Below are positions 24,190-31,815 of a stretch of DNA of 34,523 nt, in pieces (position 1 is the stretch's first letter; each line of letters opens with the position of its first letter). The DNA comes from Holtiella sp036655075 (GTDB lineage: Bacteria; Bacillota; Clostridia; Lachnospirales; Cellulosilyticaceae): contig NZ_JAVVQU010000035.1 in NCBI RefSeq assembly GCF_036655075.1, positions 1 through 34,523 of the forward strand, given 5' to 3'. The notes under the pieces were generated by a model that ran no database searches, was not told the DNA's origin, and worked only from the letters and a program-made list of their open reading frames with translations. Made by a program: the position numbers and the translations under genes.

Positions 24190-25092
24190 TTACAGCACAT
24201 ATGGAGTCACCTGATAGACATAATAATTCAGCCAGTTGGAGAAAAGAATATACGCATGAGACCGCCATCTTACATCTGGTCCTTTATCCATATCATTGTC
24301 AATAAAATAATGATGTGGCATTTGGATAGGTAAGTCACGCTCCAAATCTCGCTTATACTCATTCCCGAGCGTCCATGGGTCATACTCTGCATGTCCTGTA
24401 GCAAAGATTTGCTTACCATCTGATGAAATGGCTAGGGCTACGCCTGCTTCCTTAGAGTCTAACAAAACATATACACCTTCACATGCTTTTACATCTTCTC
24501 TACATACTTCTGTATGTCTTGAGTGTGGAATATAAACAGTATCGTCAAAGCCATAAAGTAGTGGTGCTTGTCCTACCAATTTATGGTTAAATACACCAAA
24601 GCGTTTCTCTTGCAACTCGAACTTCTTAATTCCATAGTGATAATACAGCCCTGCTTGTGCTCCCCAGCAGATATGGAAAGTGGATGTCACATGATTTTTT
24701 GTCCATTCCATAATGTCAGTTAACTCTTGCCAGTATGTAACTTCTTCAAATGGCATTTGCTCTACCGGAGCACCTGTAATAATCATCCCATCAAATTTCT
24801 CTTCACTAATTTCATCAAAAGTTTTATAAAAAGTATTGAGATACTCACTTGAAGTATTTTTGGACTCATGAGAAGCAGGTCTTAACAAAGTAATATCAAT
24901 TTGAAGAGGTGTATTACCTAAGAGCCTTAAAAGTTGTACTTCTGTATCTTGTTTCACAGGCATTAAGTTTAATATAGCAATTTTCAGTTCCCTAATATCT
25001 TGTTTGATTGCTCTTTCTTCATCCATAATGAAGATATTCTCTCTTTGCAAAATTTCTGCTGCTGGTAATAGATTTGGTACCCTAATTGGCAA
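24190..25092 (-). CDS. metA: Homoserine O-acetyltransferase, MetA type
   Basis: A 300-residue enzyme of the HTS/MetA family that acylates homoserine, the first committed step of methionine synthesis. The catalytic residues are in place: nucleophile Cys142 (HICWGAQAG), His235 and Glu237 (GHAEYDP). Residue 111 is Glu (TGAPVEQM). In characterised MetA proteins Glu111 selects acetyl-CoA and Gly111 selects succinyl-CoA, so this should be an acetyltransferase despite the common homoserine succinyltransferase label. The start is TTG at 25092, giving MPIRVPNLLPA exactly where E. coli MetA begins, with GGGAGG (25101-25106) as ribosome binding site. It follows the alarmone synthetase by 12 bases and is followed by a truncated GNAT gene. 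Confidence 0.95.
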   Translation of the reverse strand: MPIRVPNLLPAAEILQRENIFIMDEERAIKQDIRELKIAILNLMPVKQDTEVQLLRLLGNTPLQIDITLLRPASHESKNTSSEYLNTFYKTFDEISEEKFDGMIITGAPVEQMPFEEVTYWQELTDIMEWTKNHVTSTFHICWGAQAGLYYHYGIKKFELQEKRFGVFNHKLVGQAPLLYGFDDTVYIPHSRHTEVCREDVKACEGVYVLLDSKEAGVALAISSDGKQIFATGHAEYDPWTLGNEYKRDLERDLPIQMPHHYFIDNDMDKGPDVRWRSHAYILFSNWLNYYVYQVTPYVL

Positions 25093-25104
25093 TGTACTTC
25101 CTCC

Positions 25105-25905
25105 CTATCGTTGATACGCTTGTCGGATTTTTTCTTCTAATTCTTTATTGAATTTATTGAGTTTATCCACATTTCCTTCTTCCCATAGACTCCAAAACAT
25201 TTCATAGACTTCATTCATGTTATTTTGTTCATTGGTTTTTGCAAGTGCCTGCACATTTCCAAAGATGTCTGCAACCACACTTGATTCTGCCTGGAATCCT
25301 TCTTGGGCTTTAAGTACTTCTTCACGTATTTCTGCCATTTCTTGATCTAACTTATGGGCTGCTTCAGCTGCTTTATTAAGTCGCTCTTGTATAGCTTCTG
25401 GCATATTTTGCTTATATTTGTACCTCAGAGAGTGTTCGATAGTTGCCCAGAAGTTCATGGCAAGGGTACGAATTTGTATCTCTGCAAATATGAGCTTTTC
25501 TCCTTGTGCCGTTTGCACTGGATATTTTATAATCATATGATAACTACGATAGCCACTTGGCTTTAAATTACTAATATAATCTCTTTCTTCTACTACAAAC
25601 ATATCTTTTCCATGGCGTGCACGGATGATTTCTCTTACTTTATAAATATCTTCAACAAACTGGCACATAATACGAATACCAGCTATATCTTCCATTTTTT
25701 CTTCCACCTGATCAAGAGGAATATTTTTCTTTTTAGCTTTTTCTAGTATACTTGATATTTTTTTAACACGTCCTGTAACAAATTCTATTGGTGAATATTC
25801 ATCAAGGTTGATGTATTCATTGCGTATCCCCTTAAACTTAATTTTAAGTTCTTCTACAGCTTGTGTATAGGGTGTTAAAATCTTCTTCCAGTTATTAATT
25901 TCCAC
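25105..25905 (-). CDS. relQ: Small alarmone synthetase, RelQ/YjbM-like GTP pyrophosphokinase
   Basis: A 266-residue protein with one RelA/SpoT synthetase domain (about 20-170) and no hydrolase, TGS or ACT domain. Motifs include FVTGRVKKISSILEKAKKK, EDIAGIRIMC (catalytic Asp), SGYRSYHMII and FAEIQIRT. FWATIEHSLRYKYK continues the fold, and a helical C-terminus follows. Such enzymes make (p)ppGpp from ATP and GTP/GDP and are mostly controlled at expression level and through tetramer formation. The tail is longer than in typical RelQ (about 210-230 residues). The start is GTG 25905, supported by GGTGA and the domain start, though no ideal site exists. Its promoter is at 25945-25974, and metA follows directly. 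Confidence 0.92.
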   Translation of the reverse strand: MEINNWKKILTPYTQAVEELKIKFKGIRNEYINLDEYSPIEFVTGRVKKISSILEKAKKKNIPLDQVEEKMEDIAGIRIMCQFVEDIYKVREIIRARHGKDMFVVEERDYISNLKPSGYRSYHMIIKYPVQTAQGEKLIFAEIQIRTLAMNFWATIEHSLRYKYKQNMPEAIQERLNKAAEAAHKLDQEMAEIREEVLKAQEGFQAESSVVADIFGNVQALAKTNEQNNMNEVYEMFWSLWEEGNVDKLNKFNKELEEKIRQAYQR

Positions 25906-25944
25906 CTATTGTTCACCATCCTTTTGCCTAAACTAGTCCTTTTT

Positions 25945-25974
25945 ATTATACCTTATTTTAGGTAACTTGCTCAA
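25945..25974 (-). promoter_or_regulatory. Promoter of the relQ-metA operon
   Basis: On the minus strand, TTGAGC (25974-25969) and a perfect TATAAT (25950-25945) are separated by 18 bases, about 40 bases before the relQ start. The leader is too short for a T-box or SAM riboswitch, so this methionine gene is not under those controls here. Confidence 0.6.
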
Positions 25975-26053
25975 CTTAAAATTCCAGTGCTCATATTTTC
26001 CCAACTTGTCTCATAAATTGTACTAGTTATGTATTTTGATAAGGAGGAACTTT

Positions 26054-27577
26054 ATGGGCAAAAAAGCACTCATTACCGGCACAATTATATTAACACTCAC
26101 AAGTCTCGCAACGAAAGTCCTTGGATTTATTTTTAGAATTTATATGTCCAACCTAATGGGAGCAGAGGGGGTTGGTCTCTATCAACTTATCTTCCCCATC
26201 TATATGTTGATTTGGGCAACATCTTCCGCTGGCATTTCTCTTGCTGTTTCCAAAAAGGTAGCTGAACATACCGCCCACGGTCGACATGCCGATGGTATTC
26301 GCACCTTAAAGGCAGCACTTATGATTTCTGTAAGTATTGCCACACTTATGTCTGGCTTTATATTTGTTTCAGCCCCTTGGATAGCTACTTCCTATATTCA
26401 CGAACCAAGAACTGCCCTAGCCCTTAGGTATCTATTTGTCTGTGTACCTTTTATGGCTATAGCCTGTTGTATTCGTGGTTACTTCCAAGGACGACAAGAA
26501 ATGGCTGTATCTGGCCTTGCCCAAGTTGTAGAGCAAGTGGCTCGTATGGCTATTATCTTCTTCTTTGCTGGACTCTATATTCCTAAAGGCATTGAGTATG
26601 CTTGTGCACTAGGTGCATTAGGTCTATGTGCTGGGGAATTTTGTTCAGCACTTTTTACCTTTATCATGCTTCAGCTTAAAAAACGCAAATTACCTCTTAG
26701 TAAGCCTACTTTACCCTACAACAGCGTAATAGGCACCTTAATCACTATTTCTATTCCTATTACAGCCAATCGCTTCCTCACCTCTGCCTTAAGCTCTATA
26801 GAGAATATTCTTATTCCTATTCAGCTTCAAAAGTATGGGATGAATAGCAGTGATGCTCTAGGCATGTATGGTATGTTCAGTGGCATGGCCCTACCACTGC
26901 TATTCTTCCCTTCCATGGTTACAATGGCTATTTCTACTGCCCTTGTCCCTGCCATTTCTGAAGCGGTAGCTAAGAAAAATATGAGAGTCCTTCACAAGAC
27001 TGTGAGTAAATCTATTCAATACTCCGCAGTCATTGGTATTGGTGCTTGTGTACTTTTCTTAACTCTTGGAAATGAAATTGCCATGTCTTGTTATGGTAGA
27101 AAAGAAGTGGGTGATCTTTTAAGATACTTAGCCATTATCTGTCCATTCCTCTACTTAAGAGATATCTTAACAGGCATGTTAAACGGACTAGGACTCCAAC
27201 GCCTCACCTTTAAAGGTAATAGTATTGCTTCTGTTGTCTGTATTATCCTTATTCTTATTCTTGTCCCTCATCTGGGTATTGTCGGATTTGTTGTTGCCCT
27301 ACTCATTCAATCCACACTAGTGAGCTGTTACCACTTATGGCATGCCCTTAAACATATCAACCTTTCAGTAGATATTATAGGCTGGTTTATTAAACCTACT
27401 TTAGCTGCTGTAGCTGGTGGACTAATCCTTAAATATGTGTTTACCCATTATTTAATGTCCCTTTTCAGTCTACGCATTTCTACTGCTATTGGTGTGTGTA
27501 GTTTAGCACTTTTCTACATAGTTTTCCTATTTCTCTTCAAATCTATTACTAAAGATGATATTAAACAATTTCTTTAG
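26054..27577 (+). CDS. spoVB: SpoVB/MurJ-like polysaccharide flippase
   Basis: A 507-residue membrane protein with about 14 spans in the MOP exporter superfamily, closest in feel to SpoVB/YtgP/YkvU. Features are LATKVLGFIFRIYMSNLMG at the start, GISLAVSKKVAEH, CIRGYFQGRQEM and TANRFLTSALSSIENILIP. Members flip undecaprenyl-linked glycans (lipid II or others) across the membrane. SpoVB itself serves spore cortex synthesis, so the gene hints at a spore former. I start at ATG 26054 because AAGGAGG (26041-26047) precedes it; the frame open from TTG 26036 would translate the binding site. Its stop lies only 3 bases from that of convergent rarA. Confidence 0.88.
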   Translation: MGKKALITGTIILTLTSLATKVLGFIFRIYMSNLMGAEGVGLYQLIFPIYMLIWATSSAGISLAVSKKVAEHTAHGRHADGIRTLKAALMISVSIATLMSGFIFVSAPWIATSYIHEPRTALALRYLFVCVPFMAIACCIRGYFQGRQEMAVSGLAQVVEQVARMAIIFFFAGLYIPKGIEYACALGALGLCAGEFCSALFTFIMLQLKKRKLPLSKPTLPYNSVIGTLITISIPITANRFLTSALSSIENILIPIQLQKYGMNSSDALGMYGMFSGMALPLLFFPSMVTMAISTALVPAISEAVAKKNMRVLHKTVSKSIQYSAVIGIGACVLFLTLGNEIAMSCYGRKEVGDLLRYLAIICPFLYLRDILTGMLNGLGLQRLTFKGNSIASVVCIILILILVPHLGIVGFVVALLIQSTLVSCYHLWHALKHINLSVDIIGWFIKPTLAAVAGGLILKYVFTHYLMSLFSLRISTAIGVCSLALFYIVFLFLFKSITKDDIKQFL

Positions 27578-27580
27578 ACT

Positions 27581-28903
27581 CTATTCTTGGCACTTGTGCT
27601 TTGCGAGTGCCTCTTTTTGTTTGCGTTCATAACCTTGCGTTGTAAGTTCACAATAAATAGTACCTTCTAACGCTTCTGGCATATAGGCTTGTTCTACATA
27701 GTGATGTGGATAATTATGAGGATAAAGATAATCTATACCTCGACCCAAATCTTTGGCCCCACTATAATGGCTATCCTTCAAATGGAGTGGCACTGTGCCT
27801 ATATCTCTATGACGCACATCATTAAGTGCTGCATCAATGCCTAAGTAGCTGGCATTACTTTTTGGTGCACATGCCACATAGACTGCGGCTTGTGCCATAA
27901 TAATACGACCTTCTGGCATCCCAATACGCTCTACAGCAAGCATGGCATTGGTTGCTACAACAAGTGCCATAGGGTCTGCATTGCCTACATCTTCGCTTGC
28001 ACAGATAGTAATACGTCTAGCTATAAATTTAGGGTCTTCTCCCGCTTCTATCATACGTGCTAAGTAATGAAGGGTTGCATCCTTATCACTTCCTCGCATA
28101 CTTTTAATAAAAGCGGAAATTACATCGTAATGGTTGTCCCCTTTTTTGTCATAGTTGAGCATACGCTTTTGCATACACTCTTCCATAACTGCCGTATCAA
28201 TATGGATCAGTCCATCTTCACTTCTTTCAGTAGTCATAACAGCAAGTTCAATTGCATTTAATGCACTTCTTGCATCTCCACCACTTCTAAGGGCTATAAA
28301 CTCAAGTGCCTCATCTGCTATCACACACTTGTACACGCCAAGTCCTCGTTCCTTACTACTTAATGCCTCTACTATAATCTTTTTAATGGCTTCCTCATCT
28401 AATGGTCTAAGTTCAAAAATTAAAGACCTAGAAATCAGTGCGCGATTGACTTCAAAGTAGGGATTCTCTGTCGTAGCTCCGATCAAAATAATCGTTCCAT
28501 CCTCTGCATAAGGCAACAACGCATCTTGCTGAGCCTTATTAAAACGATGTATCTCATCGACAAAGATTATGGTCTTACGCCCCGTCATTGCTTGATGGTC
28601 TTTTGCACCTTTTACTGCATCTGTAATGTCTGCCTTCCCACTCGTGGTGGCATTTAAAATAACAAATTTCGCTTTGGTCGTATTAGCAATCACTTTTGCA
28701 ATGGTAGTCTTACCTGTTCCTGGTGGTCCATAAAAAATAAGGGATTGGAGCTTATCAGCCTTAATTGCACGGTACAATAACTTATCTGACTTTAATATAT
28801 GTTCTTGCCCCACGATCTCTTCTAACTTTTTAGGTCGCATTCTAGACGCAAGGGGAGAATCTATATTTTTTTTATTTTCATTAATATAATCGAACAAATC
28901 CAT
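27581..28903 (-). CDS. rarA: Replication-associated recombination ATPase RarA/MgsA
   Basis: A 440-residue AAA+ ATPase related to clamp loaders that acts at stalled replication forks. It has PLASRMRPKKLEEIVGQEHI at the start, Walker A GPPGTGKTT (about 57-65), Walker B FVDEIHRFNKAQQD, sensor 1 GATTENP, and SRSLIFELRPL. The C-terminal tetramerisation region has DKDATLHYLARMIEAGEDP and a YLGIDAALNDV block. I choose ATG 28903, 8 bases after GAGG; the in-frame GTG at 28912 overlaps that site. Full length for the family. The 3' end carries the terminator of the convergent flippase gene. Confidence 0.96.
   Translation of the reverse strand: MDLFDYINENKKNIDSPLASRMRPKKLEEIVGQEHILKSDKLLYRAIKADKLQSLIFYGPPGTGKTTIAKVIANTTKAKFVILNATTSGKADITDAVKGAKDHQAMTGRKTIIFVDEIHRFNKAQQDALLPYAEDGTIILIGATTENPYFEVNRALISRSLIFELRPLDEEAIKKIIVEALSSKERGLGVYKCVIADEALEFIALRSGGDARSALNAIELAVMTTERSEDGLIHIDTAVMEECMQKRMLNYDKKGDNHYDVISAFIKSMRGSDKDATLHYLARMIEAGEDPKFIARRITICASEDVGNADPMALVVATNAMLAVERIGMPEGRIIMAQAAVYVACAPKSNASYLGIDAALNDVRHRDIGTVPLHLKDSHYSGAKDLGRGIDYLYPHNYPHHYVEQAYMPEALEGTIYCELTTQGYERKQKEALAKHKCQE
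27589..27618 (+). terminator. Terminator of the flippase gene, embedded in the 3' end of rarA
   Basis: GGCACTTG (27589-27596) and CGAGTGCC (27604-27611) form an 8-bp stem with one G-T pair, followed by TCTTTTT on the plus strand. It lies within the last codons of the opposing rarA gene. Confidence 0.75.
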
Positions 28904-28946
28904 TTTATTCACCTCAATTCATTAAGACTCTATTATAACATAAGCA

Positions 28947-28984
28947 AAACGCCTTGTTGACTTAAATAAGTCATCAAGGCGTTT
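28947..28984 (-). terminator. Long hairpin behind the rhaT remnant
   Basis: AAACGCCTTGTTGACTTA (28947-28964) and TAAGTCATCAAGGCGTTT (28967-28984) are complementary at 17 of 18 positions. It would end transcripts from the glycosidase/rhaT side before rarA. The T-tail (GTTTTGC on the minus strand) is short. Confidence 0.65.
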
Positions 28985-29010
28985 AAATCTACTTATTAAA
29001 ATTTTATAAA

Positions 29011-29550
29011 TTAGTTTAAAGCATTTGAGATTCCTACTAATATAAATGCAATGACTAAAATAAAGTTCTCTTTTATAAGCATTTTTTTTGTAAGTTTCAC
29101 AATTATTCCATTCCCCAATCTTAATAGCTAAGAAATCACTTACTACAAGTGTAATTGCACTAAATGCAACCCACCCTACAACTGTTCAAAAGTCACCTAA
29201 TATCACTGTTGCTTTGGCATAAAAGGCTAATGCACAAAACCATATAAGCGCAGTTAAAGCCAACTTTCCATAATCTTTTAAACCTGCTTGGCTATAGTCT
29301 TTATAGGTTTTATTTTTAAGCATTAAATAGGCTGTATACATTAATTGTGGGATAATACCCCCTATAAGTACAACAATCCATCCTAGCAAACTGGCACTGC
29401 TTAGACTTACACCATCTTGCACCGCTACTCCTACAATTGGGTCTGAGTAAATGAAGCCTACATTTAGTATGCCTCCTCCTGTACCCGCTAAAACAGCAAT
29501 GCCTATCCCTAGCAAAAAGTATGACTGCTTTATATTCAATGCAATTTTGT
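29011..29550 (-). pseudogene. rhaT: C-terminal half of an L-rhamnose-proton symporter (RhaT-like), multiply broken
   Basis: From about 29550 the frame reads NIKQSYFLLGIGIAVLAGTG, then ILNVGF, LIGGIIPQLMYTAYLMLKNK, all RhaT-like and membrane-spanning, up to a TGA at 29186-29188. Beyond it, the same frame continues the protein (TVVGWVAFSAITLVVSDF, then KIGEWNNCETYKK), so the stop is a point mutation, likely GGA to TGA. In the A8 run at 29082-29089 the frame then shifts, and the true end (ILVIAFILVGISNALN, stop 29011) lies in another frame. The N-terminal half is missing: RhaT proteins have some 340 residues and only about 175 codons remain. Three separate lesions make a sequencing artefact unlikely as the sole cause. 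Confidence 0.75.
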
Positions 29551-29694
29551 CCCCCCCCCCCGAATGACTCGTAGTTCATAGGGTGCATCTTCTGCTAAAT
29601 GCTTAACTTCTACTGTTTCTTCCGGCAACGTAATCGTTTTTCTTACGCCCTCAATTGCTAAGTGCAGTTCCTGTATTTCTCCCGTAAACTTCAT
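29536..29694 (-). pseudogene. N-terminal fragment of an unidentified gene, joined to the rhaT remnant at a poly-G tract
   Basis: ATG 29694 follows AGGAGG (29702-29707) and encodes about 46 native-looking residues (MKFTGEIQELHLAIEGVRKT and onward to YELRVI). It then runs into a run of 11 G and a stop at 29536-29538, giving 52 codons. With 9 or 12 G it would be fused in frame to the RhaT part. I do not recognise the family; a carbohydrate enzyme would suit the context. It is the second gene after the propeller glycosidase, 69 bases downstream of its stop, so it was probably part of the same operon. Confidence 0.5.
29551..29561. repeat. Homopolymer of 11 C (11 G on the coding strand)
   Basis: The longest G/C homopolymer in this AT-rich window. 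It lies exactly where two unrelated gene fragments meet. Its length sets the reading frame between them, so it may be a slippage site, or an assembly or sequencing weak point. Confidence 0.9.
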
Positions 29695-29763
29695 CTGAAT
29701 TTCCTCCTTTTGTTTATCCTATTCTAGTCAAAACAAAGTGATTACTTCCTCAAAATTTAGATC

Positions 29764-30837
29764 CTATTTCATCTTCGACTTAAGTGGAATCACCATATTC
29801 CAAGTATTTTTGCAATCAGATAGCCCTTCTATCCCATCTGATGTTGCAAAAAACATATGTGTCGCTTGCCCCTCCTCAAATAAAATAAATGGACGTTCCA
29901 AGTTCCCCATTTGTCGCACTATCCCATCACTCCAAAGTATATTTCTTGAGTACTCTAGCTTATTCTTATGTAAAATCCACTCCAAGCCATCTTCTGAAGT
30001 AGCAAAAACACCTCCTCTAGGTTCTCCACATGTATTGCCATTCATATCTTTAGCAATCATTGAAAACTGCCCCTCTTCATTCTGCCAAATAAAAGGGTCT
30101 TCTAAATAGAATTCTTTCGGATCATAAAAAGCTTTTTCTGAAATTGCTTGGTAAGGCCCTGTGTAATAAGGTGCCGTTGCAACACTCATTTTCATCAAGT
30201 CAAAAAGGAGTGCATTCGTCATATCTTTTGTATAACCCATAGATTTATACATGAGTATCACTGACCCATCAGGCTTTACAACTGGTGCTGGGTTATTCAC
30301 CATAAAACTATCAAAGCATCTCGGTCTTGTTGTTAAAATAGGTGCGTCAAATCGCTCCCATGGTCCATATACACTATCAGCTATAGCTAGACCTATTCTT
30401 TGATTAGAACAAGCCAGAACATGTAAGTCTCCTCCTAGTCTGAGCTGTTCTTTTGAGAATTTCTCACATATTGGATGTGTCGTGCCTACATAGTAAAGCA
30501 GATATTTATCTTTATACTTAGTAATAACAGGATTATGAGTTGCTCTGCCATCCCAGTACTGTGCCCCTCTTCTATCTAATACAACTTCTTCAAATGTATA
30601 GGGACCCTCTGGTGTGTCAGAAACCGCTCTGACAATTTCTGATCCTACTAACCACCCTGGATGCATAGGTAAGTCTTTACTCCATCTAGATGCAAACATA
30701 TGATACTTACCATCCTCACCTTTTACAACGCTGCCGCACCACACCCAGTAACCTTCCATACGGAAGCCCCCTTCTAATGGCGCAGGCAACATACAATCTA
30801 CTAATTCTTCTCCACTAAGTATATGCTTATCTTTCAA
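29764..30837 (-). CDS. Five-bladed beta-propeller glycoside hydrolase (GH43/GH117-like)
   Basis: A 357-residue protein without signal peptide. Repeating blades are visible: GYWVWCGSVVKGEDGKYHMF, WDGRATHNPVITKYKDKYLL, VNNPAPVVKPDGSVILMYKS, and FYLEDPFIWQNEEGQFSMIA. The LEDPFIW segment is the usual place of a catalytic or substrate-binding acid in GH43, GH68 and GH117 propellers. I cannot decide among these families or name the substrate. The next, broken genes include an L-rhamnose symporter, so a rhamnose-containing glycan is possible. The start is TTG 30837, with AGGGG at 30847-30851; the next in-frame ATG (residue 16) has no site. It is divergent from the TrmB-like regulator, with paired direct repeats between them. 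Confidence 0.78.
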   Translation of the reverse strand: MKDKHILSGEELVDCMLPAPLEGGFRMEGYWVWCGSVVKGEDGKYHMFASRWSKDLPMHPGWLVGSEIVRAVSDTPEGPYTFEEVVLDRRGAQYWDGRATHNPVITKYKDKYLLYYVGTTHPICEKFSKEQLRLGGDLHVLACSNQRIGLAIADSVYGPWERFDAPILTTRPRCFDSFMVNNPAPVVKPDGSVILMYKSMGYTKDMTNALLFDLMKMSVATAPYYTGPYQAISEKAFYDPKEFYLEDPFIWQNEEGQFSMIAKDMNGNTCGEPRGGVFATSEDGLEWILHKNKLEYSRNILWSDGIVRQMGNLERPFILFEEGQATHMFFATSDGIEGLSDCKNTWNMVIPLKSKMK

Positions 30838-30990
30838 TTTGCTTTTCCCCTTTCACCTATTGTTTATTTCCTTCATAACATAAAAAGTATCTATCATTCT
30901 TAGTTACTCTTCTATTTTATATCACTTACTCTATTTAATTAATTATTTTTAGTATTTTATGTTTTTTATATGTCTATTTTATATTTTTGT

Positions 30991-31026
30991 TTACATTTAA
31001 ATTATTTATTTTTACATTTAGATTAT
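30991..31026. promoter_or_regulatory. Paired direct repeats between the glycosidase and TrmB-like regulator genes
   Basis: TTACATTTAAATTAT (30991-31005) and TTACATTTAGATTAT (31012-31026) match at 14 of 15 bases and start 21 bases apart, two helical turns. Such phasing is typical of a dimeric regulator binding one DNA face. They lie about 155 bases before the glycosidase start and 92 before the regulator start. The rest of this 280-base gap is featureless AT-rich sequence. Confidence 0.5.
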
Positions 31027-31057
31027 CATCTATTGCACATGCAATTTATAAATAGAG

Positions 31058-31105
31058 TTGACTTTTCTAAACTTTTATCTTACAGTAGTTCTAAATAAAA
31101 CTACT
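31058..31105 (+). promoter_or_regulatory. Promoter and possible operator of the TrmB-like regulator and lysA operon
   Basis: TTGACT (31058-31063) and TACAGT (31081-31086) are separated by 17 bases. AGTAGTT (31085-31091) and AACTACT (31099-31105) form an inverted repeat over the expected transcription start, a good position for autorepression. Confidence 0.5.
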
Positions 31106-31117
31106 AAGGTGATAATC

Positions 31118-31804
31118 ATGCATTTTGAAGAAGCACTAACCAAATTAGGTCTAACCCCTATTGAAGCAACACTTTATACAACTCTTTGCAAAAATGGTGC
31201 CTTAACAGGCTATGAGGTAGCAAAGCTGTGTGGCATTTCTCGCTCTAATGTTTATGCTGGTCTTTACAGTTTACAAGAGAAAGGCAAATGCTATCTTTTA
31301 GACGAAGAACCTAATAAATATATTGCACTTCCAAAGGAAGACTTACTTCGATCTGCTCAAAAAGACTTTTCCAAAGTCTATGAGACATTAGAGACGCTCT
31401 ATCCTGAGAGCTTACTCCTTTCAGATCCTTATATTACAATTAAAGGCTACCAAAATGTAGTAGATAAAATTACAAATACTATTTTAGATTGCAAGTCTCA
31501 TCTTTATATTTTGACAACGTCTGACATCTTAGAACAATTTCAGGCTGTCCTAAGTGAGATTAGTACAAGCAAACGAGTCACCATTATTTGTGATTCACAT
31601 CTAATAATAGGAGAGGCACTTATTCATACAAAAGCCAAGCCTATCCTTGGATTTCATATGATTATGGACACACACTGTGTCATTACTGGAGATCTATCAC
31701 AGGAATCCTCACAATGCCTTTTTACAACCAATCAATCTCTCGTACGACTTATGCGAGAATCTTTAATTACAGAATTAGAAATGATTCGCCTTACGAATCA
31801 TTAG
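31118..31804 (+). CDS. TrmB-family transcriptional regulator
   Basis: A 228-residue protein with an N-terminal winged helix (about 1-70: EALTKLGLTPIEATLYTTLC, GYEVAKLCGISRSNVYAGLY, LQEKGKCYLLDEEP), as in TrmB (PF01978). The C-terminal domain (about 105-228) recalls the PLD-like effector domain of TrmB regulators. Many members sense sugars and repress transport or catabolic genes. ATG 31118 is chosen because AAGGTGATAATC precedes it and the helix-turn-helix begins there. The frame open from 31058 would start inside the promoter. It ends 11 bases before lysA and is divergent from the glycosidase gene, so it could control either. Confidence 0.85.
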   Translation: MHFEEALTKLGLTPIEATLYTTLCKNGALTGYEVAKLCGISRSNVYAGLYSLQEKGKCYLLDEEPNKYIALPKEDLLRSAQKDFSKVYETLETLYPESLLLSDPYITIKGYQNVVDKITNTILDCKSHLYILTTSDILEQFQAVLSEISTSKRVTIICDSHLIIGEALIHTKAKPILGFHMIMDTHCVITGDLSQESSQCLFTTNQSLVRLMRESLITELEMIRLTNH

Positions 31805-31815
31805 GGAGGATTGCT

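Noticed and set aside
25906..25960. T-box or SAM riboswitch before the relQ-metA operon
   Set aside because: The leader from the predicted promoter is about 30-40 bases, far too short, and no hairpin series is present.
29316..29588. Minus-strand open frame of 90 codons through the G11 tract
   Set aside because: Its translation is Cys/Arg-rich and unlike any protein. The RhaT-like residues lie in a different frame of the same strand.
31021..31060. ACATGCA near 31038 as a third copy of the importer/DUF4091 motif
   Set aside because: Only 7 bases match, which is expected by chance in AT-rich sequence.
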